Shown one piece after another: positions 29,923 through 44,609 of a DNA stretch of 64,000 nucleotides. How positions within the stretch are numbered: position 1 is the first letter of the stretch; every line of letters begins with the position of its first letter. The notes below the pieces were generated by a model. The model was given only the letters and a program-made list of their open reading frames with translations. It was not told the DNA's origin and did no database searches. The stretch lies in NCBI GenBank assembly GCA_026413225.1, contig JAPMTP010000091.1:124001-188000 (forward strand), given 5' to 3'. This DNA is from Otis tarda. Lineage: Eukaryota > Chordata > Aves > Otidiformes > Otididae. The position numbers and the translations under genes were made by a program.

Positions 29923-32900
29923 CAGCCGCACAGACATTGGAGCTCCAGGCTTTCCCTGAGGAGCAGGGCTTCGACGTTTGCCACCATCTGCACATGGGCT
30001 CCCCATGAAAAATAAACCCGAAAAATCACGAACGTCGGACGATTGCTCCCACACCAAAAGTGCCAGCCACTCAAGCTCTTGCTGCTCCTCAGCGGCCATT
30101 GGCAGCGCATCTACAGCACCACAGACCTTGGGGCTCCGGGCTTTCCCTGAATAGCAGGGCTTCGACGTTTGCCACCAGCTGCACGTGGGCTCCCTATGAA
30201 AAAAAAACCCCGAAAAATCAAAAACGTCGGACGATTTCTCCCACACCAAAAGTGCCAGCCACTCAAGCTCTTGCTGCTCCTCAGCGGCCATTGGCAGCGC
30301 ATCTACAGCACCACAGACATTGGAGCTCCAGGCTTTCCCTGAGGAGCAGAGCTTCGACGTTTGCCACCAGCTGCACGTGGGCGGCCATTTGCTGCGCATC
30401 TACAGCACCACAGACATTGGGGCTCCAGGCTTTCCCTGAGGAGCAGAGCTTCGACGTTTGCCACCAGCTGCACGTGGGCGCCCCCTGAAAAGAAACCCCG
30501 AAAAATCACGAACGTCGGATGATTGCTCCGACACCAAAAGTGCCAGCCACTCAAGCTCTTGCTGCTCCTCAACGGCCACTGGCAGCGCATCTACAGCACC
30601 ACAGCACATTGCAGCTCCGGGCTTTCCCTGAGGAGCAGGGCTTCGATGTTTGCCACCAGCTGCACGTGGGCTCCCCATGAAAAAAAAACCCCGAAAAATC
30701 ACGAACGTGGGACGATTGCTCCCACACCAAAAGTGCCAGCCACTCAAGCTCTTGCTGCTCCTCAGCGGCCATTGGCAGCGCATCTACAGCAGCACAGACA
30801 TTGGAGCTCCAGGCTTTCCCTGAGGAGCAGAGCTTCTAAGTTCGCCACCCGCTGCACGTGGGCGCCCCCTGAAAAGAAACCCCGAAAAATCACGAACGTT
30901 GGACGATTTCTTCCACACCAAAAGGGCCAGCCCCTCAAGCTCTTGCTGCTCCTCAGCGGCCATTGGCAGCGCATCTACAGCACCACAGACATTGGGTCTC
31001 CGGGCTTTCCCTGAGGAGCAGGGCTTCGACGTTTGCCACCACCTGCACCTGGGCGCCCCATGAAAAAAAAAAGTAAAATGACAAACGTCGGACGATTGCT
31101 CCCACACCAAAAGTGCCAGCCACTCAAGCTCTTGCTGCTCCTCAGCGGCCATTGGCAGCGCATCTACAGCACCACAGACCTTGGGTCCCCGGGCTTTTCC
31201 TGAGGAGCAGGGCTTCGACGTTTGCCACCAGCTGCACGTGGGAGCCCCCTGAAAAGAAACCCCAAAAAATCACGAAAGTCTGACAATTGCTCCCACACCA
31301 AAAGGGCCTGCCACTCAAGCTCTTGCTGCTCCTCAGCGGCCTTTGGCAGCGCATCTACAGCACTACAGACATTGGGGCTCCGGGCTTTCTCTGAGGAGCA
31401 GGGCTTCGACGTTTGCCACCAGCTGCACGTCGGCACCCCATGAAAATAAGCGCGATTAATCACGAATGTCGGACGATTGCTCCCACACCAAAAGTGCCAG
31501 CCACTCAAGCTCTTGCTGCTCCTCAGCGGCCATTGGCAGCGCATCTACAGCACCACAGACATTGGAGCTCCAGCCTTTCCCCGAGGAGCAGGGCTTCGAC
31601 GTTTGCCACCAGCTGCACGTGGGCGCCTCCTGAAAGGGAACACCAAAATATTACGAACGTCGGACGATTGCTCCCACCCCAAAAGTGCCAGCCACTCAAG
31701 CTCTTGCTGCTCCTCAGCGGCCATTGGCAGCGCATCTACAGCAGCACAGACATTGGAGCTCCGGGCTTTCCCTGAGGAGCAGGGCTTCGACGTTTGCCAC
31801 CAGCTACACGTGGGCACCCCATGAAAAGAAACCCCGAAAAATCACCAACGTCGGATGTCTGCTCCCACACCAAAAGTGCCAGCCCCTCAAGCTCTTGCTG
31901 CTCCGCAGCGGACATTGGCAGCGCATCTACAGCACCACAGACATTGGGGCTCCGGGCTTTCCCTGACGAGCAGGGCTTCGACGTTTGCCACCAGCTGCAC
32001 GTGGGCGCCCCTGAAAGGAAACACCAAAAAGTCACGAATGTCGGATGATTGCTCTCACACCAAAATTGCCAGCCACTGAAACTCTTGCTGCTCCTCAGCG
32101 GCCATTGGCAGCGCATCTACAGCAGCAGAGACATTGGGTCTCCAGGCTTTCCCTCAGGAGCAGGGCTTTGAAGTTTGCCACCAGCTGCAGGTGGGCACCC
32201 CTTGAAAATAAACCCCGAAAAATGACGAACGTCGGACGATTGCTCCCACACCAAATGTGCCAGCCACTCAAGCTCTTGCTGCTCCTCAGCGGCCATTGGC
32301 AGCGCATCTACAGCACCACAGACTTTGGAGCTCCGGGCTTTCCCTGAGAAGCAGGGACTCGACGTTTGCCACCAGCTGCACGTGGGCGCCCCTGAAAAGA
32401 AACGCGAAAAATCACGGACGTCGGACGATTGCTCCCACCCGAATAGTGCCAGCCACTCAAGCTCTTGCTGCTCCTCACGGCCATTGGCAGCGCATCTACA
32501 GCACCACAGACATTGGGGCTCCGGGCTTCCCCTGAGGAGCAGGGCTTCGACGTTTGCCACCAGCTGCACGTGGGCGCCCCCTGAAAAGAAACCCCGAAAA
32601 ATCACCAACGTCGGATGACTGCTCCCACACCAAAATGCCTGCCACTCAAGCTCTTGCTGCTCCTCAACGGCCATTGGCAGCGCATCTACAGCAGCACAGA
32701 CATTGGGGCTCCGGGCTTTCCCTGAGGAGCAGGGCTTCGACGTTTGCCACCAGCTGCACGTGGGCGCCCCTTGATAAGAAACACCGAAAAATCAAGAACG
32801 TCGGACGATTGTTCCGACACCAAAAGGGCCAGCCACTCAAGCTCTTGCTGCTCCTCAGCGGCCATTGGCAGCGCATCTACAGCACCACAGACATTGGGGG

Positions 32901-35900
32901 TCCGGGCTTTCCCTGAGGAGCAGGGCTTCCAGGTTTGCCACCAGCTGCACGTGGGCGACCCCTGAAAAGAAACCCCGAAAAATCACGAACGTTGGACGAT
33001 TGCTGCCACACCAAAAGTGCCAGCCACTCAAGCTCTTGCTGCTCCTCAGCGGCCATTGGCAGTGCATCTACAGCACCACAGACCTTGGGGCTCCGGGCTT
33101 TCCCTGAGGAGCAGGGCTTCGACGTTTGCCACCAGCTCCAAGTGGGCGCCCCATTAAAAAAAATACCTGAAAACTCACGAACGTCGGACGATTGTTCCGA
33201 CACCAAAAGTACCAGCCACTCAAGCTCTTGCTGCTACTCAGCGGCCATTGGCAGAGCATCTACAGCACCACAGGCATTTGTTCTCCGGGCTTTCCCTGAG
33301 GAGCAGGGCTTCGACGTTTGCCACCAGCTGCACGTGGGCGCACCCTGAAAAACACCCCCAAAACTCACGAACGTCGGACGATTGTTCCCACACCAAAAGT
33401 GATCGCCACTCATGCTCTTGCTGCTCGTCAGTGGCCATTGGCAGCGCATCTACAGCACCACAGACATTGGGGCTCTGGGCTTTCCCTGAGGAGCAGGGCT
33501 TCGACGTTTGCCACCAGCTGCATGTGTGCGCCCCCTGAAAATAAAAACGGAAAAAATCACGAATGTCGGACGATTGCTCCCACACCAAAACTGCCAGCCA
33601 CTCAAGCTCTTGCTGCTCCTCAGCGGCCATTGGCAGCGCATCTACAGCACCACAGACATTGGGGCTCCGGGCTTTCCCTGAGGAGCAGGGCTTCGACGTT
33701 TGCCACCATCTGCACGTGGGCACCCCCTGAAAAGAAACCCCGAAAAATCACCAACGTCGGACGATTTCTCCCACACCAAAAGTGCCTGCCACTCAAGCTT
33801 TGCTGCTCCTCAGCGGCCATTGGCAGTGCATCTACAGCACCACAGACACTGGGGCTCCGGGCTTTCCCTGAGGAGCAGGGCTTCAACGTTTGCCACCAGC
33901 TGCACGTGGGTGCCCCATGAAAAAAAACCCGAAAAATCACGAACGTGGGACGACTGCTCCCACACCAAAAGTGCCAGCCACTCAAGCTCTTGCTGCTCCT
34001 CAGCGGCCATTGGCAGCGCATCTACAGCACCACAGGCATTGGGGCTCCGGGCTTTCCCTGAGGAGCAGGGCTTCGACGTTTGCCACTAGCTGCACGTGGG
34101 CGTCCCATGAAAATAAACCCCGAGAAATCACGAATTTTGGACGACTATGCCCACACCAAAAGTGCCAGCCACTCAAGCTCTTGCTGCACCTCAGCGGCCA
34201 TTGGCAGCGCATCTACAGCAGCACAGATATTGGGGCTCCGGGCTTTCCCTGAGGAGCAGGGCTTCGACGTTTGCCACCAGCTGCACGTGGGCACAAACTG
34301 AAAAAAACCCCGAAAAATCACGAACGTCGGACGATTGCTCCCACACCAAAAGTGCCATCCACTCATGCTCTTGCTGCTCCTCAGTGGCCATTGGCAGCGC
34401 ATCTACAGCACCACAGACATTGGGTCTCCGGGCTTTCCCTGAGGAGCAGGGCTTCGATGTTTGCCACCAGCTACACGTGTGCGCCCCCTGAAAACAAACC
34501 CCCAGAAATCAGGAAAGTCGGATGATTGCTCCCACACCAAAAGGGACAGCCACTCAAGCTCTTGCTGCTCCTCAGCGGCCATTGGCAGCGCACCTACAGC
34601 ACCACAGACACTGGGGCTCCGGGCTTTTCCTAAGGAGCAGGGTTTCGACGTTTGCCACCAGCTGCAATTGGGCGCCCCATAAAACATAAACCCGAAAAAT
34701 CACCAACGTCAGACGATTGCTCCCTCACCAAAAGTGAGAGCCACTCAAGCTCTTGCTGCTCCTCAGCGGCCATTGGCAGCGCATCTACAGCACCACAGAC
34801 ATTGGGGCTCCGGGCTTTCCCTGACGAGCAGGGCTTCGACGTTTGCCACCAGCTGCACGTGTGCGTCACGTGAAAATAAACCCCGAGAAATCACGAGTGT
34901 TGGACGATTGTTCCGACACCAAAAGGGCCAGCCACTCAAGCTCTTGCTGCTCCTCAGCGGCCATTGGCAGTGCATCTACAGCACCACAGACATTGGGGCT
35001 CCGGGCTTTCCCTGAGGAGCAGGGCTTCCACGTTTGCCACCAGCTGCACGTGGGCGACCCCTGAAAAGAAACCCCGAAAAATCACGAACATAGGACGATT
35101 GCTCCCACACCAAAAGTGCCAGCCACTCAAGCTCTTGCTGCTCCTCAGCGGCCATTGGCAGCGCATCTACAGCACCACAGACATTTGGGCTCCGGGCATT
35201 CCCTAAGGAGCAGGGCTTCGACGTTTGCCACCATCTGCACGTGGGCGCCCCGTGAAAAAAAAACCCGAAAAATCACGAACGTCGGACGATTGTTCCCACA
35301 CCAAAAGGGCCAGCCCCTCAAGCTGTTGCTGCTCCTCAGCGGCCATTGGCAGCGCATCTACAGCACCACAGACATTGGGGCTCTGGGCTTTCCCTGAGGA
35401 GCAGGGCTTCGACGTTTGCCACGAGCTGCACGTGGGCGACCCCTGAAAATAAACCCCGAAAAATCACGAACGTCGGACGATGGCTGCCACACCAAAAGTG
35501 CCAGCCACTCAAGCTCTTGCTGCTCCTCAGCGGCCATTGGCAGCGCATCTGCAGCATCAAAGACATTGGGGCTCTGGCCTTTCCCTAAGGAGCAGGGCTT
35601 CGACGTTTGCCACCAGCTGCACGTGGGCGACACCTGAAAAGAAACCCCGAAAAATCACAAGCATAGGACGATTCCTCCCACACTAAAAGTGCAAGCCACT
35701 CAAGCTCTTGCTGCTCCTCAGCGGCCATTGGCAGCGCACCTACAGCACCACAGACACTGGGGCTCCGGGCTTTCCCTGAGGAGCAGGGCTTCGACGTTTG
35801 CCACCAGCTGCAAGAGGGCGCCCCATGAAAAATAAACCCGAAAAATCACCAACGTCGGACGATTGCTCCCACATCAAAAGTACCAGCCACTCAAGCTCTT

Positions 35901-38820
35901 GCTGCTCCTCGGCGGCCATTGGCAGCGCATCTAGAGCACCACAGATACTGGGGCTCCGAGCATTCCCTGAGGAGCAGGGCTTCGACGTTTGCCACCAGGT
36001 GCACTTGGGCGCAAACTGAAAAAAACCCCGAAAAATCACGAATGTCGGACGATTGCTCCCACACCAAAAGTGCCATCCACTTATGCTCTGGCTGCTCCTC
36101 AGCGGCCATTGGCAGCGCATGTACAGCACCACAGACATTGGGTCTCCGGACTTTCCCTGAGGAGCAGGGCTTCGATGTTTGCCACCAGCTACACGTGTGC
36201 GCCCCCTGGAAACAAACCCCGAGAAATCAGGAAAGTCGGATGATTGCTCCCACACCAAAAGGGACAGCCACTCAAGCTCTTGCTGCTCCTCAGCGGCCAT
36301 TGGCAGCGCATCTACAGCACCACAGACCTTGGGGCTCCGGGCTTTCCCTGAGGAGCAGGGCTTCGACGTTTGCCTCCAGCTCCAAGTGGGCGCCCCATTA
36401 AAAAAAATACCTGAAAACTCACGAACGTCGGACGATTGTTCCGACACCAAAAGTGCCAGCCACTCAAGCTCTTGCTGCTCCTCAGCGGCCATTGGCAGCG
36501 CATCTACAGCACCACAGACATTGGGGCTCCGGGCTTTCCCTGAGGAGCAGGGCTTCGACGTTTGCCACCAGCTGCATGTGGGCGCCCCCTGAAAAGAAAC
36601 CCCGAAAATCTCGAAAGTCGGACGATTGCTCCCACACCAAAAGTGCCAGCCACTCAAGCTGTTGCTGCTACTCAGCGGCCATTGGCAGAGCATCTACAGC
36701 ACCACAGGCATTTGTTGTCCGGGCTTTCGCTGAGGAGCAGGGCTTCGACGTTTGCCACCAGCTGCACGTGGGCGCACTCTGAAAAACACCCCCAAAACTC
36801 ACGAACGTCGGACGATTGCTCCCACCCCAAAAGTGATAGCCACTCATGCTCTTGCTGCTCCTCAGTGGCCATTGGCAGCGCATCTACAGCACCACAGACA
36901 TTGGGGCTCTGGGCTTTCCCTGAGGAGCAGGGCTTCCACGTTTGCCACCAGCTGCATGTGGGCGCCCCCTGAAAATAAAAACGGAAAAAATCACAAACGT
37001 CGGACGATTGCTCGCACACCAAAAGTGATAGCCACTCATGCTCTTGCTGCTCCTCAGCGGCCATTGGCAGCGCATCTACAGCAGCACAGACCTTGGGGCT
37101 CCGGGCTTTCCCTGAGGAGCAGGGCTTCGACGTTTGCCACCATCTGCTCGTGGGCGCCCCCTGAAAACAAATCCCGAAAAATCACGAACGTCGGACGATT
37201 GCTCCCACACCAAAAGTGCCTGCCACTCAAGATTTGCTGCTCCTCAGCGGCCATTGGCAGGGCATCTACAGCACCAGAGACACTGGGGCTCCGGGCTTTC
37301 CCTGAGGAGCAGGGCTTCGACGTTTGCCACCTGCTGCACGTGGGCGCCCCCTGAAAAGAATCCCCGAAAAATCACCAACGTCGGACGATTGCTCCCACAC
37401 CAAAAGCGCCAACCACTCAAGCTCTTGCTGCTCCTCAGCGGCCATTGGCAGCGCATCTATAGCACCACAGACCTTGGGGCTCCGGGCATTCCTTGAGGAG
37501 CAGGGCGTCGACGTTTGCCACCATCTGCACGTGGGCGCCCCCTGAAAAAAAAACCCGAAAAATCACGAACGTCGGACGATTGTTCCGACACCAAAAGGGC
37601 CAGCCCCTCAAGCATTGCTGTGCTCCTCAGCGGCCATTGGCAGCGCATCTACAGCACCACAGACATTGGGGCTCTGGCCTTTCCCTGAGGAGCAGGGCTT
37701 CGACGTTTGCCACCAGCTGCACGTGGGCGACCCCTGAAAATAAACCCCGAAAAATCATGAACGTCGGACGATGGCTGCCACACCAAAAGTGCCAGCCACT
37801 CAAGCTCTTGCTGCTCCTCAGCGGCCATTGGCAGTGGATCTACAGCACCACAGACCTTGGGGCTCCGGGCTTTCGCTGAGGAGCAGGGCTTCGACGTTTG
37901 CCACCAGCTGCAAGAGGGCGCCCCATGAAAAATAAACCCGAAAAATCACCAACGTCGGAAGATTGCTCCCACACAAAAAGTACCAGCCACTCAAGCTCTT
38001 GCTGCTCCTCAGCGGCCATTGGCAGCGCATCTACAGCACCACAGACACTGGGGCTCCGTGCTTGTCCTGAGGAGCAGGGCTTCGACTTTTGCCACCATCT
38101 GCACGTGGGCGCCCCCTGAAAAGAAACCCCGAAAAATCACAAGCATAGGACGATTGCTCCCACACCAAAAGTGCCATCCACTTATGCTCTTGCTGCTCCT
38201 CAGCGGCCAATGGCAGCGCATCTACAGCACCACAGACACTGGGGCTCCGGGCTTTCCCTGAGGAGCAGGTCTTCGACGTTTGCCACCTGCTGCACGTGGG
38301 CGCCCCCTGAAAAGAAACCCCGAAAAATCACCAACGTCGGACGATAGCTCCCACACCAAAAGTGCCAGCCACTCAAGCTCTTGCTGCTCCTCAGCGGCCA
38401 TTGGCAGCGCATCTACAGCACCACAGACCTTGGGGCTCCGGGCATTCCCTGCGGAGCAGGGCTTCGACGTTTGCCACCATCTGCACGTGGGCGCCCCCTG
38501 AAAAAAAAACCCGAAAAATCACGAACGTCGGACGCTTGCTCCCACACCAAAAGTGCCTGCCACTCAAGCTTTGCTGCTCCTCAGCGGCCATTGGCAGTGC
38601 ATCTACAGCACCAGAGACACTGGGGCTCCGGGCTTTCCCTGAGGAGCAGGGCTTCGTCGTTTGCCACCAGCTCCAAGTGGGCGCCCCATGAAAAAAATAC
38701 CTGAAAAATCACGAACGTCGGATGATTGCTCCCACACCAAAAGTGCCAGCCACTCAAGCTCTTGCTGCTCCTCAGCGGCCATTGGCAGCGCATCTACAGC
38801 ACCACAGACATTGGTGCTCT
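29923..38820 (+). repeat. Large higher-order block D, copy 2 (about 8.9 kb)
   Basis: Second copy of 17900-26225. Extra monomers relative to copy 1 lie at about 33.24-33.45, 33.81-34.01 and 35.69-35.88 kb. The match ends at about 38820, where copy 2 has GCTCTGGCCTTTCCC and copy 1 has GCTCTGGGCTTTCTC. Confidence 0.88.
30286..30382 (+). repeat. 97-bp half-monomer (block D copy 2)
   Basis: Same joint and length as 18263-18359, at the expected 12023-bp offset. Confidence 0.9.
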
Positions 38821-41800
38821 GGCCTTTCCCTGAGGAGCAGGGCTTGGACGTTTGCCACCAGCTGCACGTGGGCGACCCCTGAAAAGAAACCCCGAAAAAT
38901 CACGAACGTCGGACGATTGCTCCCACACCAAAACTGCCAGCCACTCAAGCTCTTGCTGCTCCTCAGCGGCCATTGGCAGTGCATCTACAGCACCACAGAC
39001 CTTGGTGCTCCGGGCTTTCCCTGAGGAGCAGGGCTTCGACGTTTGCCACCAGCTGCACGTGGGCGCCCCCTGAAAATAAAAACGCAAAAAATCACCAACG
39101 TCGGACGATTGCTCCCACACCAAAATTGCCAGCCACTCAAGCTCTTGCTGCTCCTCAGCGGCCATTGGCAGCGCATCTACAGCACCACAGACATTGGGGC
39201 TCCGGGCTTTCCCTGAGGAGCAGGGCTTCCACGTTTGCCACCAGCTGCACGTGGGCGCCCCCTGAAAAGAAACCCGAAAAATCACGAACGTCGGACGATG
39301 GCTGCCACACCAAAAGTGCCAGCCACTCAAGCTCTTGCTGCTCCTCAGCGGCCATTGGCAGTGCATCTACAGCACAAGAGACACTGCGGCTCCGGGCTTT
39401 CCCTGAGGAGCAGGGCTTCAACGTTTGCCACCAGCTGCACGTGGGCGCCCCATGAAAAAAAACCCGAAAATTCACGAACGTGGGACGACTGCTCCCACAC
39501 CAAAAGTGCCAGCCACTCAAGCTGTTGCTGCTCCTAAGCGGCCATTGGCAGCGCATCTACAGCACCACAGACATTGGGGCTCCGGGCTTTCCCTGAGGAG
39601 AGGGCTTCCACGTTTGCCACCAGCTGCACGTGGGCGTCCCATGAAAATAAACCCCGAGAAATCACGAATTTTGGACTACTCCCACACCAAAAGTGCCAGC
39701 CACTCAAGCTCTTGCTGCTCCTCAACAGCCATTGGCAGCGCATCTACAGCACCACAGACATTGGGGCTCCGGGCCTTCCCTGAGGAGCAGGGCTTTGACG
39801 TTTGCCACCAGCTGCACATGGACGCCCCCTGAAAAGAAACCCCAAAAAATCACCAACGTCGGACGATGGCTGACACACCAAAAGTGCCAGCCACTCAAGC
39901 TCTGGCTGCTCCTCAGCGGCCATTGGCAGTGCATCTACAGCAGAACAGATCTTGGGGCTCCGGGCTTTCCCTGAGGAGCAGGGCTTCGACGTTTGCCACC
40001 AGCTCCAAGTGGGCGCTCCATGAAAAAAATACCTGAAAAATCACGAACATCGGACGATTGGTCCGACACCAAAAGGGCCAGCCACTCAATCTCTTGCTGC
40101 TCCTCAGCGGCCATTGGCAGCGCATCTACAGCACCACAGACATTGGGGCTCCGGGCTTTCTCTGAGGAGCAGGGCTTCGACGTTTGCCACCAGCTGCACG
40201 TGGGCGCCCCATGAAAAGAAACACTGAGAAATCACGAATGTCGGACGATTGATCCCACACCAAATGTGCCAGCCATTCAAGCTCTTGCTGCTCCTCAGCA
40301 GCCATTGGCAGCGCATCTACAGCACCACAGACATTGGTGCTCCGGGCTTTCTCTGAGGAGCAGGGCTTTGACGTTTGCCACCAGCTGCACGTCGGCGCAC
40401 AGTGAAAAAAACCCCCAAAACCCACGAACTTCGGACGATTGTTCCGACACCACAAGGGCCAGCCACTCAAGCTCTTGCTGCTCCTCAGCGGCCATTGGCA
40501 GCGCATCTACAGCACCACAGACATTGGGGCTCCGGGCTTTCCCTGAGGAGCAGGGCTTCCACGTTTGCCACCAGCTGCACGTGGGCGCACCCTGAAAATT
40601 AAAACGCAAAAAATCACCAACGTTGGACGATTGCTCCCACACCAAAAGTGCCAGCCACTCAAGCTCTTGCTGCTCCTCAACGGCCATTGGCAGCGCTTAT
40701 GCAGCACCACAGACATTGGGGCTCCGGGCTTTCCCTGAGGAGCAGGGCTTCGACGTTTGCCACCAGCTGCACGTGGGCGCCGCCTGAAAAGAAACCCCGA
40801 AATAGCACGAACATCGGACGATTGCTCCCACACCAAAAGTGCCAGCCACTCAAGCTCTTGCTGCTCCTCAGCGGCCATTGGCAGTGCATCTACAACAGCA
40901 CAGACATTGGGGCTCCGGGCTTTCCCTGAGGAGCAGGGCTTCGACGTTTGCCACCAGCTCCAAGTGGGCGCCCCATTAAAAAAAATACCTGAAAACTCAC
41001 GAACGTCGGACGATTGTTCCGACACCAAAAGGGCCAGCCACTCAAGCTCTTGCTGCTCCTCAGCGGCCATTTGCAGCGCATCTACAGCACCACAGACACT
41101 GGGGCTCCGGGCTTTCCCTGAGGAGCAGGGCTTCGACGTTTGCCATCATCTGCATTTGGGCGACCCTGAAAATAAACCCCGAGAAATCACTAATGTTAGA
41201 CGATTGCTCCCACACCAAAAGTGCCAGCCACTCAAGCTCTTGCTGCTCCTCAACGGCCATTTGCAGCGCATCAAAAGCACCACAGATACTGAGGCTCCGT
41301 CTTTCCCTGAGGAGCAAGGCATCGACTTTTTCCAGCAGCTGCGAGTGGGGGCCACATGAAAAAAAAACCCGAAAAATCATGAACGTCGGACGATTGCTCC
41401 CACACCAAAAGTGCCAGCCACTCAAGCTCTTGCTGCTCCTCAACGGCCATTTGCAGCGTATCTACAGCACCACAGACTTTGGGGCTCCTGGCTTTGCCTG
41501 AGGAGCAGGGCTTTGACGGTTGCCACCAGCTGCACGTGGGCGCCCCATGAAAAAAAACCCCGAAAAATCACCAACGTCGGACGATTGCTCCCACACTAAA
41601 ATGACAGCCACTCAAGCTCTTGCTGCTCCTCAGTGGCCATTGGCAGCGCATCTACAGCAGCACAGACATTGGGGCACCGGGATTTCCCTGAGGAGCAGGG
41701 CTTCGACGTTTGCCACCAGCTGCACCTTGGCGCACTCTGAAAAAAAACCCCGAAAAATCACCAACGTCGGATGATTGCTCACACACCAAAATTGCCAGCC

Positions 41801-44609
41801 ACTCAAGCTCTTGCTGCTCCTCAGCGGCCATTGGCAGCGCATCTACAGCAGCACAGACACTCGGGCTCCGGGCTTTCGCTGAGGAGCAGGGCTTCGACGT
41901 TTGCCACCAGCTGCACGTGGGTGCCCCGTGAAAAGAAACCCCAAAAAATTAAAAGCATAGGACGATTGCTCCCACACCAAAAGGGCCAGCCACTGAAGCT
42001 CTTGCTGCTCCTCAGCGGCCATTGGCAGCGCACCTACAGCACCACAGACACTGGGGCTCCGGGCTTTCCCTGAGGAGCAGGGCTTCAACGTTTGCCACCA
42101 GCTGCACGTGGGCGCCCCATGAAAAAAAACCCGAAAAATCACGAACGTGGGACGATTACTCCAACACCAAAAGGGCCTGCCACTCAAGCTGTTGCTGCTC
42201 CTAAGCGGCCATTGGCAGCGCACCTACAGCACCACAGACACTGGGGCTCCGGGCTTTCCCTGAGGAGCAGGGCTTCGACGTTTGCCACCAGCTGCACCTG
42301 GGCGCCCCGTGAAAAGAAAACCTAAAAAATCACGAACGTCGGACGATTGCTCCCACACCAAAAGTGCCAGCCACTCAAGCTCTTGCTGCTCCTCAGCGGC
42401 CATTGGCAGCGCATCTACAGCACCACAGACACTGGGGCTCCGGGCTTTCCAAGGGGAGCAGGGCCTCGACATTTGCCATCAGCTGCACCGGGGCCCCCCC
42501 TGAAAAGAAACCCCGAAAAATCACAAGCATAGGACAATTGCTCCCACACCAAAAGTGCCAGCCACTCAAGCTCTTGCTGCTCCTCAGCGGCCATTGGCAG
42601 CACATCTACAGCACCACAAACACTGCGGCTCTGGGCTTTCCCTGAGGAGCAGGGCTTCGACGTTTGCCACCAGCTGCACCTGGGCGCCCCCTGAAAAGAA
42701 AACCTAAAAAATCACCAACGTCGGACGATTTCTCCCACACCAAAAGTGCCAGCCACTCAAGCTCTTGCTGCACCTCAACGGCCATTGGCAGCGCATCTAC
42801 AGCACCACAGACATTGGTGCTCCGGGCTTTCCCTGAGGAGCAGGGCTTCGACGTTTGCCACCAGCTGCACGTGGGCGACCCCTGAAAAGAAACCCTGAAA
42901 AATCACGAACGTCGGACGATGGCTGCCACACCAAAAGTGCCAGCCACTCAAGCTCTTGCTGCTCCTCAGCGGACATTGGCAGTGCATCTACAGCACAAGA
43001 GACACTGCGGCTCCGGGCTTTCCCTGAGGAGCAGGGCTTCAACGTTTGCCACCAGCTGCACGTGGGCGCCCCCTGAAAAAAAAACCCGAAAAATCACGAA
43101 CATGGGACGATTGCTCCCACACCAAAAGTGCCAGCCACTCAAGCTCTTGCTGCTCCTCAGCGGCCAGTGGCAGCGCATCTACAGCACCACAGACATTGGG
43201 GCTCCGGGCTTTCCCTGAGGAGCAGGGCTTCGATGTTTGCCACCAGCTGCACGTGGACGTCCCATGAAAATAAACCCCGAAAAATCACGAGTTTTGGACG
43301 ACTACTCCCACACCAAAAGTGCCAGCCACTCAAGCTCTTGCTGCTCCTCAGCGGCCATTGGCAGCGTATCTAGAGCACCACAGATCTTGGTGCTCCGGGC
43401 TTTCCCTGAGGAGCAGGGCTTCGACGTTTGCCACCAGCTGCACGTGGGCGCAAACTGAAATAAACCCCGAAAAATCACCAACGTCGGATGATTGCTCCCA
43501 CACCAAAAGTGCCAGCCCCTCAAGCTCTTGCTGCTCCTCAGCGGCCATTGGCAGCGCATCTACAGCACCACAGACATTGGGGCTCCGGGCTTTCCCTGAG
43601 GAGCAGGGCTTCCACGTTTGCCACCAGATGCACCTGGGCGCCCCCTGAAAAGAAACCCTAAAAATTCACCAACGTCGGACGATTACTCCCACACCAAAAG
43701 TGCCAACCACTCCAGCTCTTGCTGCTCCTCAACGGCCATTGGCAGCGCATCTACAGCAGCACAGACATTGGGGCTCCGGGCTTTCCCTGAGGAGCAGGGC
43801 TTCGATGTTTGCCACCAGCTGCACGTGGGCTTCCCAAGAAAATAAAATCCGAGAAATCACGAGTTTTGGACGATTGCTCCCACAACAAAAGTGCCAGCCA
43901 CTCAAGCTCTTGCTGCTCCTCAGGGGCCATTGGCAGCGAACCTACAGCACCACAGACATTTGTTCTCCGGGCTTTCTCTGAGGAGCAGGGCTTCGACGTT
44001 TGCCACCAGCTGCACGTGGGAGCCCCCTGAAAAGAAACCCCGAAAAATCACGAACGTCGGACGATTGCTCCCACACCAAAAGTGCCAGCCACTCAAGCTC
44101 TTGCTGCTCCTCAGCGGCCATTGGCAGCGCATCTACAGCACCACAGACATTGGGGCTCCGGGCTTTCCCTGAGGAGCAGGGCTTCGCCGTTTGCCACCAG
44201 CTTCAAGTGAGCGCCCCATAAAAAAAAACCCGAAAAATCACGAACGTCGGACGGTTGCTCCCACACCAAAAGTGCCAGCCACTCAAGCTCTTGCTGCTCC
44301 TCAGCGGCCATTGGCAGCGCATCTACAGCAGCACACACCTTGGGGCTCCGGGCTTTCCCTGAGGAGCAGGGCTTCGACGTTTGCCACCAGCTGCACGTGG
44401 GCGTCCCCCGAAGAAAAACTCCGACAAATCACGAACGTCGGACGATTGCTTCCACGCCAAAAGTGCCAGCCACTCAAGCTCTTGCTGCTCCTCAGCGGCC
44501 ATTGGCAGCGCATCTACAGCAGCACAGATATTGGGGCTCCGGGCTTTCCCTGAGGAGCAGGGCTTCGACGTTTGCCACCAGCTGCACGTGGGCGCCCCGT
44601 GAAAAGAAA

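Noticed and set aside
35740..36693. Longest open frame in the array, 317 codons on the minus strand
   Set aside because: It is a chain of repeat monomers. The monomer length is not a multiple of 3, so frames rotate and stay open by chance. Equivalent frames elsewhere are broken freely by single-base changes, with no start context or selection.
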